DNA of 64,000 nt, taken from Vibrio zhugei. GTDB lineage: Bacteria; Pseudomonadota; Gammaproteobacteria; Enterobacterales; Vibrionaceae. A model generated the notes under the pieces. That model worked only from the letters and a program-made list of their open reading frames with translations, did not search any database and had not been told where the DNA came from. The first letter of the stretch is position 1. Every line of letters begins with the position of its first letter. Shown in pieces: positions 1-9,999 of this stretch. The stretch lies in NCBI RefSeq assembly GCF_003716875.1, contig NZ_CP033078.1, positions 2,356,001-2,420,000 of the forward strand. Direction: 5' to 3'. Made by a program: the position numbers and the translations under genes.

Positions 1-96
1 AAATATTCTCCCATCATTGAGCGAAGTTTTGGCGCTTGCGATACCTTAGCAAAAACCAAGAAATTTGTGATTCATCATGCGATGAAACGTCGCTAA
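1..96 (+). CDS. C-terminal end of an unidentified protein (partial, runs off the left edge)
   Basis: An open frame runs from base 1 to a TAA stop and encodes 31 residues, ending in a basic tail (KKFVIHHAMKRR). I do not recognise the family. A perfect hairpin with A- and T-runs follows about 35 bp after the stop. That hairpin also lies just past the end of the opposing amtB, as expected for a terminator shared by two convergent genes. This supports a real gene end, but 31 codons without a stop could be chance. Confidence 0.4.
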   Translation, partial: KYSPIIERSFGACDTLAKTKKFVIHHAMKRR

Positions 97-130
97 ATAC
101 ACGTTGTGCTTTTGCTGACAACCGCCATAA

Positions 131-159
131 AAAAAGCCTGCTCATCAAGCAGGCTTTTT
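131..159. terminator. Bidirectional rho-independent terminator
   Basis: A perfect 12-bp stem (131-142 with 148-159) has a 5-base loop, with A-run on one side and T-run on the other, so it can work on both strands. It lies 24 bp past the amtB stop and 35 bp past the stop of the partial plus-strand gene. Confidence 0.85.
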
Positions 160-182
160 CATCAGCGATGTTTTACTCTTCA

Positions 183-1412
183 TTATTTGCCACTGACAAA
201 CTCTGGATACGCTTCGACGCCACAGTCATGGACATCCATACCTTCCATTTCTTCATCAGCTGTCACACGGATACCCATGGTCGCTTTCAAAATGGCCCAA
301 ACAATCAGGCTTGCCACAAATACCCAAGCAAAAATCACAACCGCACCCAGAATTTGTGCTCCGAAGGTCGCATCCGCATTACTTAGTGGTACAACAAGCA
401 ATCCAAAGACACCACACACACCGTGAACAGAAAGCGCACCAACAGGATCATCAATCTTCACTTTATCAAACATTAAGATACTGAAGATAACAATCACACC
501 AGCAGCAGCGCCAATGAATACCGACATCATTGGTGAGGGAGATAGTGGATCAGCAGTAATGGCAACTAGCCCCGCTAGCGCTCCATTGAGGATCATGGTT
601 AAATCCGCTTTACCCCAAGTAATTTTACATACAATCATCGCAGCAATAGCACCGGCGGCGGCGGCGGCATTGGTATTCAAGAACACTTGGCCGACGGACG
701 TGGCATCATCAAAACTTGATAACGCTAACTGAGAGCCACCGTTAAATCCAAACCAGCCAAGCCATAGGATAAATGTCCCTAATGTTGCTAATGGCATGTT
801 GGAACCAGGAATCGGGAAGATTTCACCATTTTTCCCATATTTGCCTTTACGTGCGCCCAGCAATAACACGCCAGCTAGCGCGGCGGCGGCACCCGCTAAA
901 TGCACAATACCTGAACCAGCAAAATCACTGAAACCAGCGGCAGATAAGAAACCACCGCCCCAAGTCCAGTACCCTTCTAATGGGTAAATGAATCCGGTAA
1001 GAACCACAGAAAAGACCAAAAATGCCCATAATTTCATGCGTTCAGCGACCGCACCAGAGACTACCGACATCGCGGTGGCAACAAAGACCACTTGGAAGAA
1101 GAAGTCAGCCTCAAGCGAGTGACCCGCACCATCGGCTTGCGTCCCAATTAACGTGCCTAAGGAAGGAAGCCAACCACCGCTGCTATTATCAACGTACATA
1201 ATGTTGTATCCAACAATCAGATACATGGTGCAAGCGATCGCGTACAAAACAAAGTTTTTGGCTAAAATTTCGGTGGTGTTTTTAGAGCGAACTAGACCTG
1301 CTTCAAGCATTGCAAAACCAGCAGCCATCCACATAACCAAGGCGCCAGAAATCAAAAGAAAGAAGGTATCCAGTGCGTAACGTAGCTCCGTTACTGTTAC
1401 TGATAGTTCCAT
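183..1412 (-). CDS. amtB: Ammonium transporter AmtB
   Basis: Inner-membrane ammonium channel of the Amt/Mep/Rh family, 409 residues and almost entirely hydrophobic, with about eleven membrane helices. The conserved aspartate lies in SDFAGSGIVHLAG (D163, with pore histidine H171), and the second pore histidine is in ALSVHGVCG (H330). An upstream ATG would add 26 residues, but the ATG used here follows a GGAG ribosome site and begins MELSVTVTEL, which leads straight into the first helix. It lies 31 bp downstream of glnK on the same strand. This is the classic glnK-amtB pair, in which GlnK plugs the channel when nitrogen is sufficient. Expression is probably NtrC/sigma-54 dependent, through the site upstream of glnK. 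Confidence 0.95.
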   Translation of the reverse strand: MELSVTVTELRYALDTFFLLISGALVMWMAAGFAMLEAGLVRSKNTTEILAKNFVLYAIACTMYLIVGYNIMYVDNSSGGWLPSLGTLIGTQADGAGHSLEADFFFQVVFVATAMSVVSGAVAERMKLWAFLVFSVVLTGFIYPLEGYWTWGGGFLSAAGFSDFAGSGIVHLAGAAAALAGVLLLGARKGKYGKNGEIFPIPGSNMPLATLGTFILWLGWFGFNGGSQLALSSFDDATSVGQVFLNTNAAAAAGAIAAMIVCKITWGKADLTMILNGALAGLVAITADPLSPSPMMSVFIGAAAGVIVIFSILMFDKVKIDDPVGALSVHGVCGVFGLLVVPLSNADATFGAQILGAVVIFAWVFVASLIVWAILKATMGIRVTADEEMEGMDVHDCGVEAYPEFVSGK

Positions 1413-1443
1413 AATAAGCTTCTCCGTCCTAGAAAAATACAAA

Positions 1444-1842
<399 letters not shown>

Positions 1843-1895
1843 TTATAAGTAATTGAATTTAATTTACTTTTAATTTAAAACGTTCCAAAAAAAGA

Positions 1896-1924
1896 AAAGC
1901 CTGCACTTTTTTAGTGCAGGCTTT
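1896..1924 (-). terminator. Rho-independent terminator of yacL
   Basis: A perfect 12-bp stem (1896-1907 with 1913-1924) around a 5-base loop, followed on the minus strand by a broken T-run. It lies about 60 bp past the yacL stop. Confidence 0.8.
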
Positions 1925-1985
1925 CCCTAAATTAACGCGCTCGGGCTCGATAAGGGCGCTATTTGCACCCTAATGAATCACGCGA

Positions 1986-2357
1986 CTAATAGCGCTGAAT
2001 AAATTCACGCCACTGAATAATCGCTGACTCAAAATCTTCTAAACCACATTGCGCCATGCTTTCACTTTCGTACAGACTCAAGTTTGCATCTAACTCTATA
2101 TCACAGCCAGAAAAATTCGTATTGTCTTGTACGGTCACTTCATAATTGCTCATAGACACCATGCGCTCCTCGCCTGTCCATACCCATTCTTTTGCTGGGT
2201 ATTGGTGCGCCTGAGCAATTAACTCAAGTATGTGATCGATTTTTGTGCAATCTTGCGCCATGTTTTCTTGCAGCCAACGCGCAATGATCTGATGCTCCAT
2301 CGAGCTACGAACAAAATATTCACCCAACAATGTATTTTTAGTGAACTCAAACTCCAT
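1986..2357 (-). CDS. yacL: YacL family protein (UPF0231)
   Basis: Acidic protein of 123 residues that aligns along its length with enterobacterial YacL: MEFEF start, SMEHQIIARW near residue 20, and the C-terminal CGLEDFESAI...FIQ block. No biochemical function is established for the family. The gene follows acnB on the same strand, as yacL does in E. coli, which supports the name. A hairpin between acnB and yacL suggests separate or attenuated expression. I see no membrane segments or catalytic motif. Confidence 0.88.
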   Translation of the reverse strand: MEFEFTKNTLLGEYFVRSSMEHQIIARWLQENMAQDCTKIDHILELIAQAHQYPAKEWVWTGEERMVSMSNYEVTVQDNTNFSGCDIELDANLSLYESESMAQCGLEDFESAIIQWREFIQRY

Positions 2358-2436
2358 ACCATGCGCTCTCTATGCTAACTAATGGCTCTTCTAACAAGAG
2401 AGGAGCATACCGTTTTCTGGCTTTTTCAGCCATAAA

Positions 2437-2466
2437 AAAACCGACTGTGTGAACACAATCGGTTTT
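2437..2466 (-). terminator. Rho-independent terminator of acnB
   Basis: Hairpin of about 13 bp with one wobble pair and a short loop, flanked by an A-run that reads as a T-run on the minus strand. It sits directly after the acnB stop. Confidence 0.8.
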
Positions 2467-2487
2467 GACATACGTTGGATGGAATGG

Positions 2488-5085
2488 TTAAGCGGGCTCT
2501 TGGAAAATCACGGTATCCGCTTTATCCGTATACTGCCCCATTCTGTGGAAGTTCAGATAGCGATAAGTATCCGCCGCTGTCGCATCGATCTTCTTGGCAT
2601 ATTCCGCGTATTCTTCCGCGGTAGGGATATGCCCCAAAATGGCACCAACAGCAGATAGCTCAGCAGACGCCAAAAAGACATTGGCGCCACTTCCCAGTCG
2701 GTTCGGGAAGTTACGTGTCGAGGTAGACATCACTGTCGCCTTGTCAGCGACACGTGCTTGGTTACCCATACACAATGAACACCCTGGAGTTTCAATACGT
2801 ACCCCAGAGCGGCCAAAGATACCGTAGTAGCCTTCCTCAACAAGCTGGTCTTTATCCATTTTTGTTGGAGGCGCCACCCATAAACGCGTATTCAACTGAC
2901 CTTTAAAGTGTTCAAGCAGCTTACCGGTTGCGCGGAAGTGACCAATGTTGGTCATACATGAGCCGATAAAGACTTCATCAATATCGGTATTCGCCACATC
3001 AGACAACGTACGAGCATCATCAGGATCATTCGGTGCACATAAGATAGGCTCATGGATTTGATCCATATCGATTTCTAAAACATGTTTGTAGTCCGCGTTT
3101 TCATCCGCTTCCATCATGCTTGGGTTATCGAGCCATTCTTGCATCGATTTAATACGACGCTCGATAGTACGACGGTTACCATAACCTTCCGAAATCATCC
3201 ATTTCAGCATCACAATATTGGATTGCAGATATTCTTCAATCGACGCTTGCGATAACTTCACAGTACATCCCGCCGCCGAACGTTCTGCTGACGCATCCGA
3301 TAATTCAAACGCTTGCTCAACGGTTAAATGCTCTAAACCTTCAATTTCCAGTACGCGTCCAGAGAACTCATTGACTTTACCTGACTTTTCAACAGTCAGT
3401 AGACCTTCTTTAATACCGAAATAAGGAATGGCATGAACCAAATCTCGTAACGTAATGCCTGGTTGCATTTTACCTTTAAAGCGCACCAAGACGGATTCAG
3501 GCATATCTAATGGCATCACACCTGTCGCTGCCGCAAACGCAACCAAGCCAGAGCCGGCGGGGAATGAAATGCCTAATGGGAAACGAGTATGAGAGTCACC
3601 ACCTGTCCCTACCGTATCCGGTAGCAACATACGGTTTAGCCATGAGTGAATGATACCATCCCCAGGACGCAAAGAGACGCCACCACGGTTCATGATAAAA
3701 TCGGGTAATGTGTGGTGAGTTTGCACATCCACAGGTTTTGGATAAGCCGACGTATGACAGAAGGACTGCATGACCAAATCCGCCGAGAAGCCTAAACACG
3801 CTAAATCTTTAAGCTCATCACGCGTCATTGGGCCAGTAGTATCTTGTGAGCCGACTGTGGTCATTTTCGGTTCGCAATATGTGCCTGGACGCACGCCTTC
3901 GACACCACACGCTTTACCGACCATTTTTTGCGCCAGAGTAAACCCTTTGTCGCTATCAGCGACAGGGAGTGGCAATGCAAACACATCGGAGGTTTCTAAC
4001 CCTAATGACTCACGCGCTTTTTCCGTTAAACCGCGACCAATGATCAGTGGAATACGGCCACCAGCGCGAACTTCGTCAAGAATGACAGAGGTTTTCAGGG
4101 TAAAAGTCGACAGCACCTCGCCACTTTCGTGATCACACACTTTTCCTTCATAAGGATAAATATCGATCACATCCCCCATGTTGAGTTTAGACACATCCAA
4201 CTCAACAGGTAATGCCCCCGCATCTTCCATGGTATTGAAATAGATAGGCGCGATTTTTCCGCCAAGAACAAAACCACCAGCACGTTTGTTAGGGACATTA
4301 GGAATGTCATGGCCCATATGCCACAACACAGAGTTGGTCGCAGATTTACGTGAAGACCCGGTCCCCACCACATCCCCCACGTACGCGAGCGGATAGCCTT
4401 TCTCTTTCAACTTGTTGATTGTGGAAATAGGACCAATATTGCCTTCATCATCTGGGGTAATACCGTCGCGAGCATTCTTTAGCATAGCAAGGGCATGCAA
4501 TGGAATATCAGGACGAGACCAAGCATCCGGCGCTGGAGATAAGTCATCGGTATTCGTCTCACCCGGGACTTTAAATACTGTGAGCGTAATCTTTTCGTCG
4601 AGTTTTTTCTTTTTCAGAAACCACTCCGCGTCGGCCCAAGATTGAATAATGGCTTTGGCGTGCTCATTTCCTGCTTTGGCTTTTTCTTCAACGTCATAGA
4701 ACGCATCAAACATCAGTAGCGTATGTGATAATGCTTCAACCGCAATTGGAGCCAGCTTATCGTCGTCCAATAAAGCGATTAGCGGTTGAATGTTATAGCC
4801 ACCTTGCATCGTACCCAATAGCTTCGCTGCTTTTTCTGGGCTAATCAGTGGTGATGAGACTTCTCCTGTCGTTAATGCAGAAAGAAAACCCGCTTTGACA
4901 TAAGCGGCTTCATCAACACCCGGTGGAATGCGGTTTTCAAACAAATCTAAGATGAAGTCTTCTTCACCTTCGGGTGGGGTCTTTAGTAGATCAACAAGTG
5001 CTGCGACTTGTTCAGCATCTAAAGGTTTAGGGACAATTCCTTCAGCAGCACGCTCTTCGACGTGTTTACGATAGGCTTCAAGCAC
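2488..5085 (-). CDS. acnB: Aconitate hydratase B
   Basis: The main TCA-cycle aconitase, interconverting citrate and isocitrate in the cytoplasm through a [4Fe-4S] cluster. It has 865 residues, the normal AcnB length. The N-terminal HEAT-like domain ([16 protein letters not shown]) is typical of AcnB and absent from AcnA. Cluster cysteines are visible in [10 protein letters not shown] (about residue 708) and in [10 protein letters not shown] (about 770). AcnB can also act as an iron- and oxidative-stress-responsive mRNA-binding protein when it loses its cluster. It is monocistronic in appearance, with its own terminator and a 246-bp upstream gap. Confidence 0.97.
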   Translation of the reverse strand: MLEAYRKHVEERAAEGIVPKPLDAEQVAALVDLLKTPPEGEEDFILDLFENRIPPGVDEAAYVKAGFLSALTTGEVSSPLISPEKAAKLLGTMQGGYNIQPLIALLDDDKLAPIAVEALSHTLLMFDAFYDVEEKAKAGNEHAKAIIQSWADAEWFLKKKKLDEKITLTVFKVPGETNTDDLSPAPDAWSRPDIPLHALAMLKNARDGITPDDEGNIGPISTINKLKEKGYPLAYVGDVVGTGSSRKSATNSVLWHMGHDIPNVPNKRAGGFVLGGKIAPIYFNTMEDAGALPVELDVSKLNMGDVIDIYPYEGKVCDHESGEVLSTFTLKTSVILDEVRAGGRIPLIIGRGLTEKARESLGLETSDVFALPLPVADSDKGFTLAQKMVGKACGVEGVRPGTYCEPKMTTVGSQDTTGPMTRDELKDLACLGFSADLVMQSFCHTSAYPKPVDVQTHHTLPDFIMNRGGVSLRPGDGIIHSWLNRMLLPDTVGTGGDSHTRFPLGISFPAGSGLVAFAAATGVMPLDMPESVLVRFKGKMQPGITLRDLVHAIPYFGIKEGLLTVEKSGKVNEFSGRVLEIEGLEHLTVEQAFELSDASAERSAAGCTVKLSQASIEEYLQSNIVMLKWMISEGYGNRRTIERRIKSMQEWLDNPSMMEADENADYKHVLEIDMDQIHEPILCAPNDPDDARTLSDVANTDIDEVFIGSCMTNIGHFRATGKLLEHFKGQLNTRLWVAPPTKMDKDQLVEEGYYGIFGRSGVRIETPGCSLCMGNQARVADKATVMSTSTRNFPNRLGSGANVFLASAELSAVGAILGHIPTAEEYAEYAKKIDATAADTYRYLNFHRMGQYTDKADTVIFQEPA

Positions 5086-5331
5086 GACATTTTCCTCTCA
5101 TTACGGTCAACGCTTCTCATTTGAGAGACACAGCGAAGACATCCTTGGAAACTTGGCTCTCTATTTGCCCATGTTTTCAATTCAATCGACTGAGAAACAG
5201 TGCCTTAGAGAGGCCAAACTGTGGATACAGACTAGCAAATTTAACGACATATTAAAATCTAACCAATTTGATCAACATATCAAGTTCTCACAAAATATCG
5301 TGTCATCATGGCCTCTCATCTCGAGGATCGC

Positions 5332-7623
5332 TTACTTAATGCTCGATCCTATGATGAGATATATAGAATCTAGATTATCTTCTGTTCGTCCATAACCAAA
5401 TATTATCGGTCCGATGGGGGAATCAACACCGGCAAACACAGACCCTGCTGCATATAACGGAGCCGAACTCACATCTTCATCCGGATTAGACCATACACCA
5501 CCATATTCAAGCGATGCGCCCAAATAAACTGGCGATGTAAACAAACCAAAATCATTATCAAACCAACGATAACGATAGGTTAAACTGGTAAACGCTTTAT
5601 TCTGGCCGATAAGACTATTTCTAGGGATGCCAGATAAATTTAAAAATCCCCCCAGCGTTTTGGGTGCGATAGGAGTAGACGTGTTCTTACTCTTTACTTC
5701 CCCATAATCGACATTCGCCACTATGGTATGGCGATCAAAACTTTGCGCGAGAATGAGTTTAGCCGACAATTCACTCACCGTATCTGAGCTGTTCTGAATA
5801 AAGCCACGCTCAGCATTGTATATGTCATCTTTCGATAGCAAGTATTCCAAATTCAGATACGCCCCTTGGCTCGGCAACGCATAGTTATCCAACGAATCTA
5901 AACGGTAGTTTAAGAACGCGCCCGAACGTCGATATTGAGCACTGCCATATAACGGTAATGTGGAATACTCAGTCTTACCTTGGTTAAAGCGCAGACCTAA
6001 TTTGAACTCGCGCCATAGTTCATGTTGATACCCCAAAGCTAACTCTTCTTGCCATTCTGAATACTTCAATGATCGATAATTCTTAGTCGCTTCCAACGAG
6101 GTATCATCAAACCCCCTCAAAGGCGCGCTGCGCTTATCGATACTGTATTGAGCTGACGCGGTATAGAACAGTTTTTGCCCTTCAAACAACGGGGAATAAT
6201 ATTGGGCTTCCAGTAACTTGTCGGTCCCCATATTCAAGTTCAACGTTAATTCAGCGCCCTGATCATTCATATCAGTAAAGTTCATCGACATACCGAGTGA
6301 ATACTGGCTATCGGTATCAAAGTCGTCTTCAATGAATACGCGGAAGTTGGCGTAATTAGGTCCCCAAGACTTTTCCTTCACTTTAATAACGAGATTGTTA
6401 TCCCCTTTCGAATTATCAAAGTGATAGCTCACTCTCTCGAACCGGTCTAACGCGTAAAGGCTTTCGACACTATCTTCTATTGTTTGTGTTGGAATCACCT
6501 GACCGGCATGCAAGTCCAAACGGTTTCGTAGTAATTTATCACTGTAATGCGATTGGTTATTTAAGGTAATACGGTCGACCTGATGCGCATCACCATATTT
6601 CAACTGACTGCGTTTACGCGCCTTGTTTTGTAAATACTCACGATATTGTTCAGTCGTTAACTCAAACGGTGCAAACTGCTCTTTATGCGCCATGACCGCT
6701 TCATAGCCTTTTTTGAAGGCTTCCGGAATTTTTTTAAAGGCGGTCGTTTCCATGTCGCCAACCGCGGGTTGTAAAAGAATATCTTTATCGGTCAGCTTTT
6801 CCGTTTGTTGCTGCGTACTGCGGCGCACTAAATAATTCGACAATTGATCTGCGACGGAGAGAAAACCAGTGAAAGAATCTTGCTTCATGTAATCAGTACT
6901 AATATCCACAGCAATAATTCGATCGGCGCCCATCGAACGCGCCACATCCACAGGCATATTATTGGTGACGCCACCATCCACCAACCAATGTCCATCGAGT
7001 TCATACGGAGGTAAAGCGCCAGGTACCGACATACTTGCCATCATGGCATCCACTAAATAGCCATGATCTAAAATATAGGGTTTGAGCTTAATAATATCGG
7101 TGGCCACTGCGCGATACGGAATGACCAACTGATCAAAGGATTTAAATGGCAGTAGATTATGGGTACTTTGCCGCAATATACGCAGCATATTTTGCCCTTG
7201 GACGACGCCTTTGGGAGCACGAATGTCGTTCCAGCTTACCCCTAAATCGGTCGTCAACTGGTATCGATCTTCATACTCTTTGTCACGAACACGACGTTCC
7301 GCACGGCTAACACGATCGCGATAGCCTTTGTACCAGTCAATGCGATTGACCAGCCCCTCAATTTGACCCGCGCTCATTCCCGTCGCATACAAGCCTGCGA
7401 CATACGCGCCCATGCTGGTTCCGGTCACAATGTCCACGGGCACATGCAGATCTTCAAGCGCTTTCAACACCCCGATGTGTGCGGCACCTTTAGCGCCGCC
7501 TCCGGCAAGAACCAATGCAATTTTAGGTCGATTTTTCTCGATAGTGACCGTTGTTACCGCATTCGCTGCGAACGTTGGCGCAATAACAAGCAGTATTGAC
7601 CATAGTTTATACCATTGAGTCAC
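5332..7623 (-). CDS. Patatin-like phospholipase with POTRA and Omp85-type barrel (PlpD-like)
   Basis: Predicted exported lipolytic protein of 763 residues. It begins at a GTG with a GAGGAAC ribosome site and a signal peptide (hydrophobic core SILLVIAPTFA). The patatin domain occupies roughly residues 30-330. It has the oxyanion loop GGGAKG, nucleophile motif GTSMG and the dyad aspartate in DGGVTNN. A POTRA-like segment follows (about 345-410), then a surface-antigen/Omp85 16-strand barrel to the end. This architecture matches type Vd autotransporters such as PlpD of Pseudomonas. The last residues are IIGSSIK, without the usual C-terminal aromatic. It sits upstream of, and likely apart from, acnB, and 45 bp downstream of mrcB. 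Confidence 0.85.
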   Translation of the reverse strand: MTQWYKLWSILLVIAPTFAANAVTTVTIEKNRPKIALVLAGGGAKGAAHIGVLKALEDLHVPVDIVTGTSMGAYVAGLYATGMSAGQIEGLVNRIDWYKGYRDRVSRAERRVRDKEYEDRYQLTTDLGVSWNDIRAPKGVVQGQNMLRILRQSTHNLLPFKSFDQLVIPYRAVATDIIKLKPYILDHGYLVDAMMASMSVPGALPPYELDGHWLVDGGVTNNMPVDVARSMGADRIIAVDISTDYMKQDSFTGFLSVADQLSNYLVRRSTQQQTEKLTDKDILLQPAVGDMETTAFKKIPEAFKKGYEAVMAHKEQFAPFELTTEQYREYLQNKARKRSQLKYGDAHQVDRITLNNQSHYSDKLLRNRLDLHAGQVIPTQTIEDSVESLYALDRFERVSYHFDNSKGDNNLVIKVKEKSWGPNYANFRVFIEDDFDTDSQYSLGMSMNFTDMNDQGAELTLNLNMGTDKLLEAQYYSPLFEGQKLFYTASAQYSIDKRSAPLRGFDDTSLEATKNYRSLKYSEWQEELALGYQHELWREFKLGLRFNQGKTEYSTLPLYGSAQYRRSGAFLNYRLDSLDNYALPSQGAYLNLEYLLSKDDIYNAERGFIQNSSDTVSELSAKLILAQSFDRHTIVANVDYGEVKSKNTSTPIAPKTLGGFLNLSGIPRNSLIGQNKAFTSLTYRYRWFDNDFGLFTSPVYLGASLEYGGVWSNPDEDVSSAPLYAAGSVFAGVDSPIGPIIFGYGRTEDNLDSIYLIIGSSIK

Positions 7624-7668
7624 TCGTTCCTCACTGTCTCTTATTTTTATTATTCATGGATAAATGTC

Positions 7669-9999
7669 TTACCAACTGAACAGCTTTTTCAGCCAACCCG
7701 TTGAGTCATGATCACATTTTGATTGCCACTGATCCTGCTCATCCCATATCGGCAATTTAAACTGACTATCACAATCGACGACCAATTCACCATCACTGGA
7801 ACGTTCAAAGCCTACGGTACGAATCCCCTCAGGCCAAGGTAAAATCAATTTCTGTGGAATACGACGCCCAAGGTAGTCGGCATACACACGCAACGCGCCA
7901 CTGGCGCCGGTCAAATAGGTTGAGTGGTTATCATCACGTCCTACCCAGACTGTCGTGACCTCTCGCCCATCCACACCAACAAACCAGCTATCACGGGTAT
8001 TACTGCTGGTGCCAGTTTTTCCAGCTAAAGCCGCCCATGAAAATTGATGTTGCAAATAGCGTCCCGTGCCTTCTAGAACACCACGCTTCATCGCGTAGGT
8101 CGTTAGCCATGCCGCTTGCTGCGGAACGGCTTGAGACACTTTAGGTATCGACTCGTAAAGTACATTCCCCTTCAAATCCAACACCGAACGTAACGCCGAC
8201 AGTTTCGCTTTTCGGCCTGAATTAGTGATGGTTTGATACATTTGCGCGACTTGGAATGGCGTCAATGTAAACGATCCTAAAAACATCGAAGGGACCGGGC
8301 GAATTTCTTTATGAGGTACACCAAGCTTCACCAAGGTATTCACCACATTATCAATGCCTAACTGCATCCCCAGCGCGACGGTCGGCACATTCAACGATTT
8401 TGCCAATGCCAGATATAACGGTACATTGCCACGATAACTGCGTTCAAAATTACGTGGACTCCATACACTGCCCTCATCACCTTTTAAGGTGATCGGTTTG
8501 TCTTCCAAAGTGGTCGCAAGATTGTACTTATCGGGCTGAGCGAGAGCCGTTAAATACACGCCGCCTTTCGCCAGTGAGCCAATCTGTCGGCTTGCATTCA
8601 GTGCTCGGTTAAAGCCATCATACCCCACACGTTTGCCGCCAACCATAGCACGGATTTCGCCCGTTTTTCGATCCACCGCAACGGCGGCCGCTTCTAATTG
8701 ATCACCGTTACGTTTTGTCAGTGTGGGAACTTTGTGGGCGATCGCTCGCTCAAGATCCACTTGAGAGACCGGATCGAGAGATGTAAACACCCGAATTCCC
8801 GTTTCCTTCTTATAAGCGTTCCCCACTTTATCACGTAATTCCCGAGACAATTGCTCAAAGTAAGCGGGCTGTCGACTGGCAATGTGTGGATGCTTTTGCA
8901 CATCTAATGGGCGAGAGACCGCCTGCTCATATTGATGCGCTGACAAAATGTTGCGTTCCATCATCAATTTAAGCACCAAATCGCGGCGCTCATGAGCACG
9001 TTCTGGATAGCGAATCGGATTGTAGTAAGACGGCCCTTTCACCATCCCCACGAGCAGCGCGAGCTGATCAATACGCAATTCTTGCAATGGCTGGCCAAAA
9101 TACAAGCGTGAGGCTAACCCAAAGCCGTGAACCGCTTCCCGACCATTTTGCCCCATGTACACCTCATTCATGTACGCCTGCAAAATACGGTCTTTGCTAT
9201 AGCGGTAATCAATGATGAGTGCCATATAGGCCTCACGTAATTTACGCCATAATGTACGATGACTCGATAAGAAAATGTTCTTCGCTAATTGCTGAGTCAA
9301 GGTGCTCCCACCTTGCACGGTATGCCCTGCCCGCACATTGGCAATCAAGGCGCGTAAAATCGCCAGTGGCGCAACACCATCATGCTTATAGAAATTGCGG
9401 TCTTCGGTCGTCAGCAGCGCATCAACCATCAGCTCTGGAAATTGGTCACGGCGCAAGAAAAGGCGCGTTTCCGGCGTATTTTTTTCCAGCATACCTAACA
9501 TCTTAGGATCCAGACGCAAGTACCCCAGTTCACCGCGCTTTTCCAATGATTTAATGTGCGTTAACCCACTATCATTAAAGGCCAACATGACATGACGAGA
9601 TGGTTCTGGGCCATCAGAAAATTCAAACGGTCGGCGGATCATCTCCAGTCGTGTGGATGAGGCCGAATATTCCCCAGGGTAACGAGGATGGCGCACTTTT
9701 CGATACTTTAAAACATCCAGCTCATTACGCACTTCTTTTAAACTGATATTCATCCCAGGCTCTAAGGTGAGAATACGCGCGTATACCACGGTTGGGATCT
9801 GAAATAATTGGCCACTGAACTTTTGTTTCACGATGCTGTTTAAGTACAAACCAGCAAAAAACAATATGGCCGCCATTGCGATGGCAAATTTCCACGTAAA
9901 ACCCCATAGCCATTGACGTCGTGAAGACTGAGTACGAGAGGGAGACGAAGCCAGGGTTGTGGGAGATTTCTTTTTTTTCGGAGTCGGTTTCTTAGTCAT
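7669..9999 (-). CDS. mrcB: Penicillin-binding protein 1B (bifunctional glycosyltransferase/transpeptidase)
   Basis: Class A PBP that polymerises and cross-links peptidoglycan at the inner-membrane surface; 776 residues. It has a short cytoplasmic basic N-terminus, one transmembrane helix (about residues 34-54) and a UB2H-type region. The GT51 domain includes EDRNFYKHDG (catalytic glutamate near 198) and GGSTLTQQLAKN. The transpeptidase has SxxK in GSLAK (near 474), SxN in SLN and KTGTS (near 662). The start overlaps the hrpB stop by ATGA, so the two genes are probably translationally coupled. UB2H normally docks the lipoprotein activator LpoB, which is not encoded here. Confidence 0.96.
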   Translation of the reverse strand: MTKKPTPKKKKSPTTLASSPSRTQSSRRQWLWGFTWKFAIAMAAILFFAGLYLNSIVKQKFSGQLFQIPTVVYARILTLEPGMNISLKEVRNELDVLKYRKVRHPRYPGEYSASSTRLEMIRRPFEFSDGPEPSRHVMLAFNDSGLTHIKSLEKRGELGYLRLDPKMLGMLEKNTPETRLFLRRDQFPELMVDALLTTEDRNFYKHDGVAPLAILRALIANVRAGHTVQGGSTLTQQLAKNIFLSSHRTLWRKLREAYMALIIDYRYSKDRILQAYMNEVYMGQNGREAVHGFGLASRLYFGQPLQELRIDQLALLVGMVKGPSYYNPIRYPERAHERRDLVLKLMMERNILSAHQYEQAVSRPLDVQKHPHIASRQPAYFEQLSRELRDKVGNAYKKETGIRVFTSLDPVSQVDLERAIAHKVPTLTKRNGDQLEAAAVAVDRKTGEIRAMVGGKRVGYDGFNRALNASRQIGSLAKGGVYLTALAQPDKYNLATTLEDKPITLKGDEGSVWSPRNFERSYRGNVPLYLALAKSLNVPTVALGMQLGIDNVVNTLVKLGVPHKEIRPVPSMFLGSFTLTPFQVAQMYQTITNSGRKAKLSALRSVLDLKGNVLYESIPKVSQAVPQQAAWLTTYAMKRGVLEGTGRYLQHQFSWAALAGKTGTSSNTRDSWFVGVDGREVTTVWVGRDDNHSTYLTGASGALRVYADYLGRRIPQKLILPWPEGIRTVGFERSSDGELVVDCDSQFKLPIWDEQDQWQSKCDHDSTGWLKKLFSW

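Noticed and set aside
5153..5395. 80-codon plus-strand ORF between acnB and the patatin gene
   Set aside because: It overlaps the 3' end of the patatin gene, has no good ribosome site and resembles no family. The gap more likely holds the acnB promoter.
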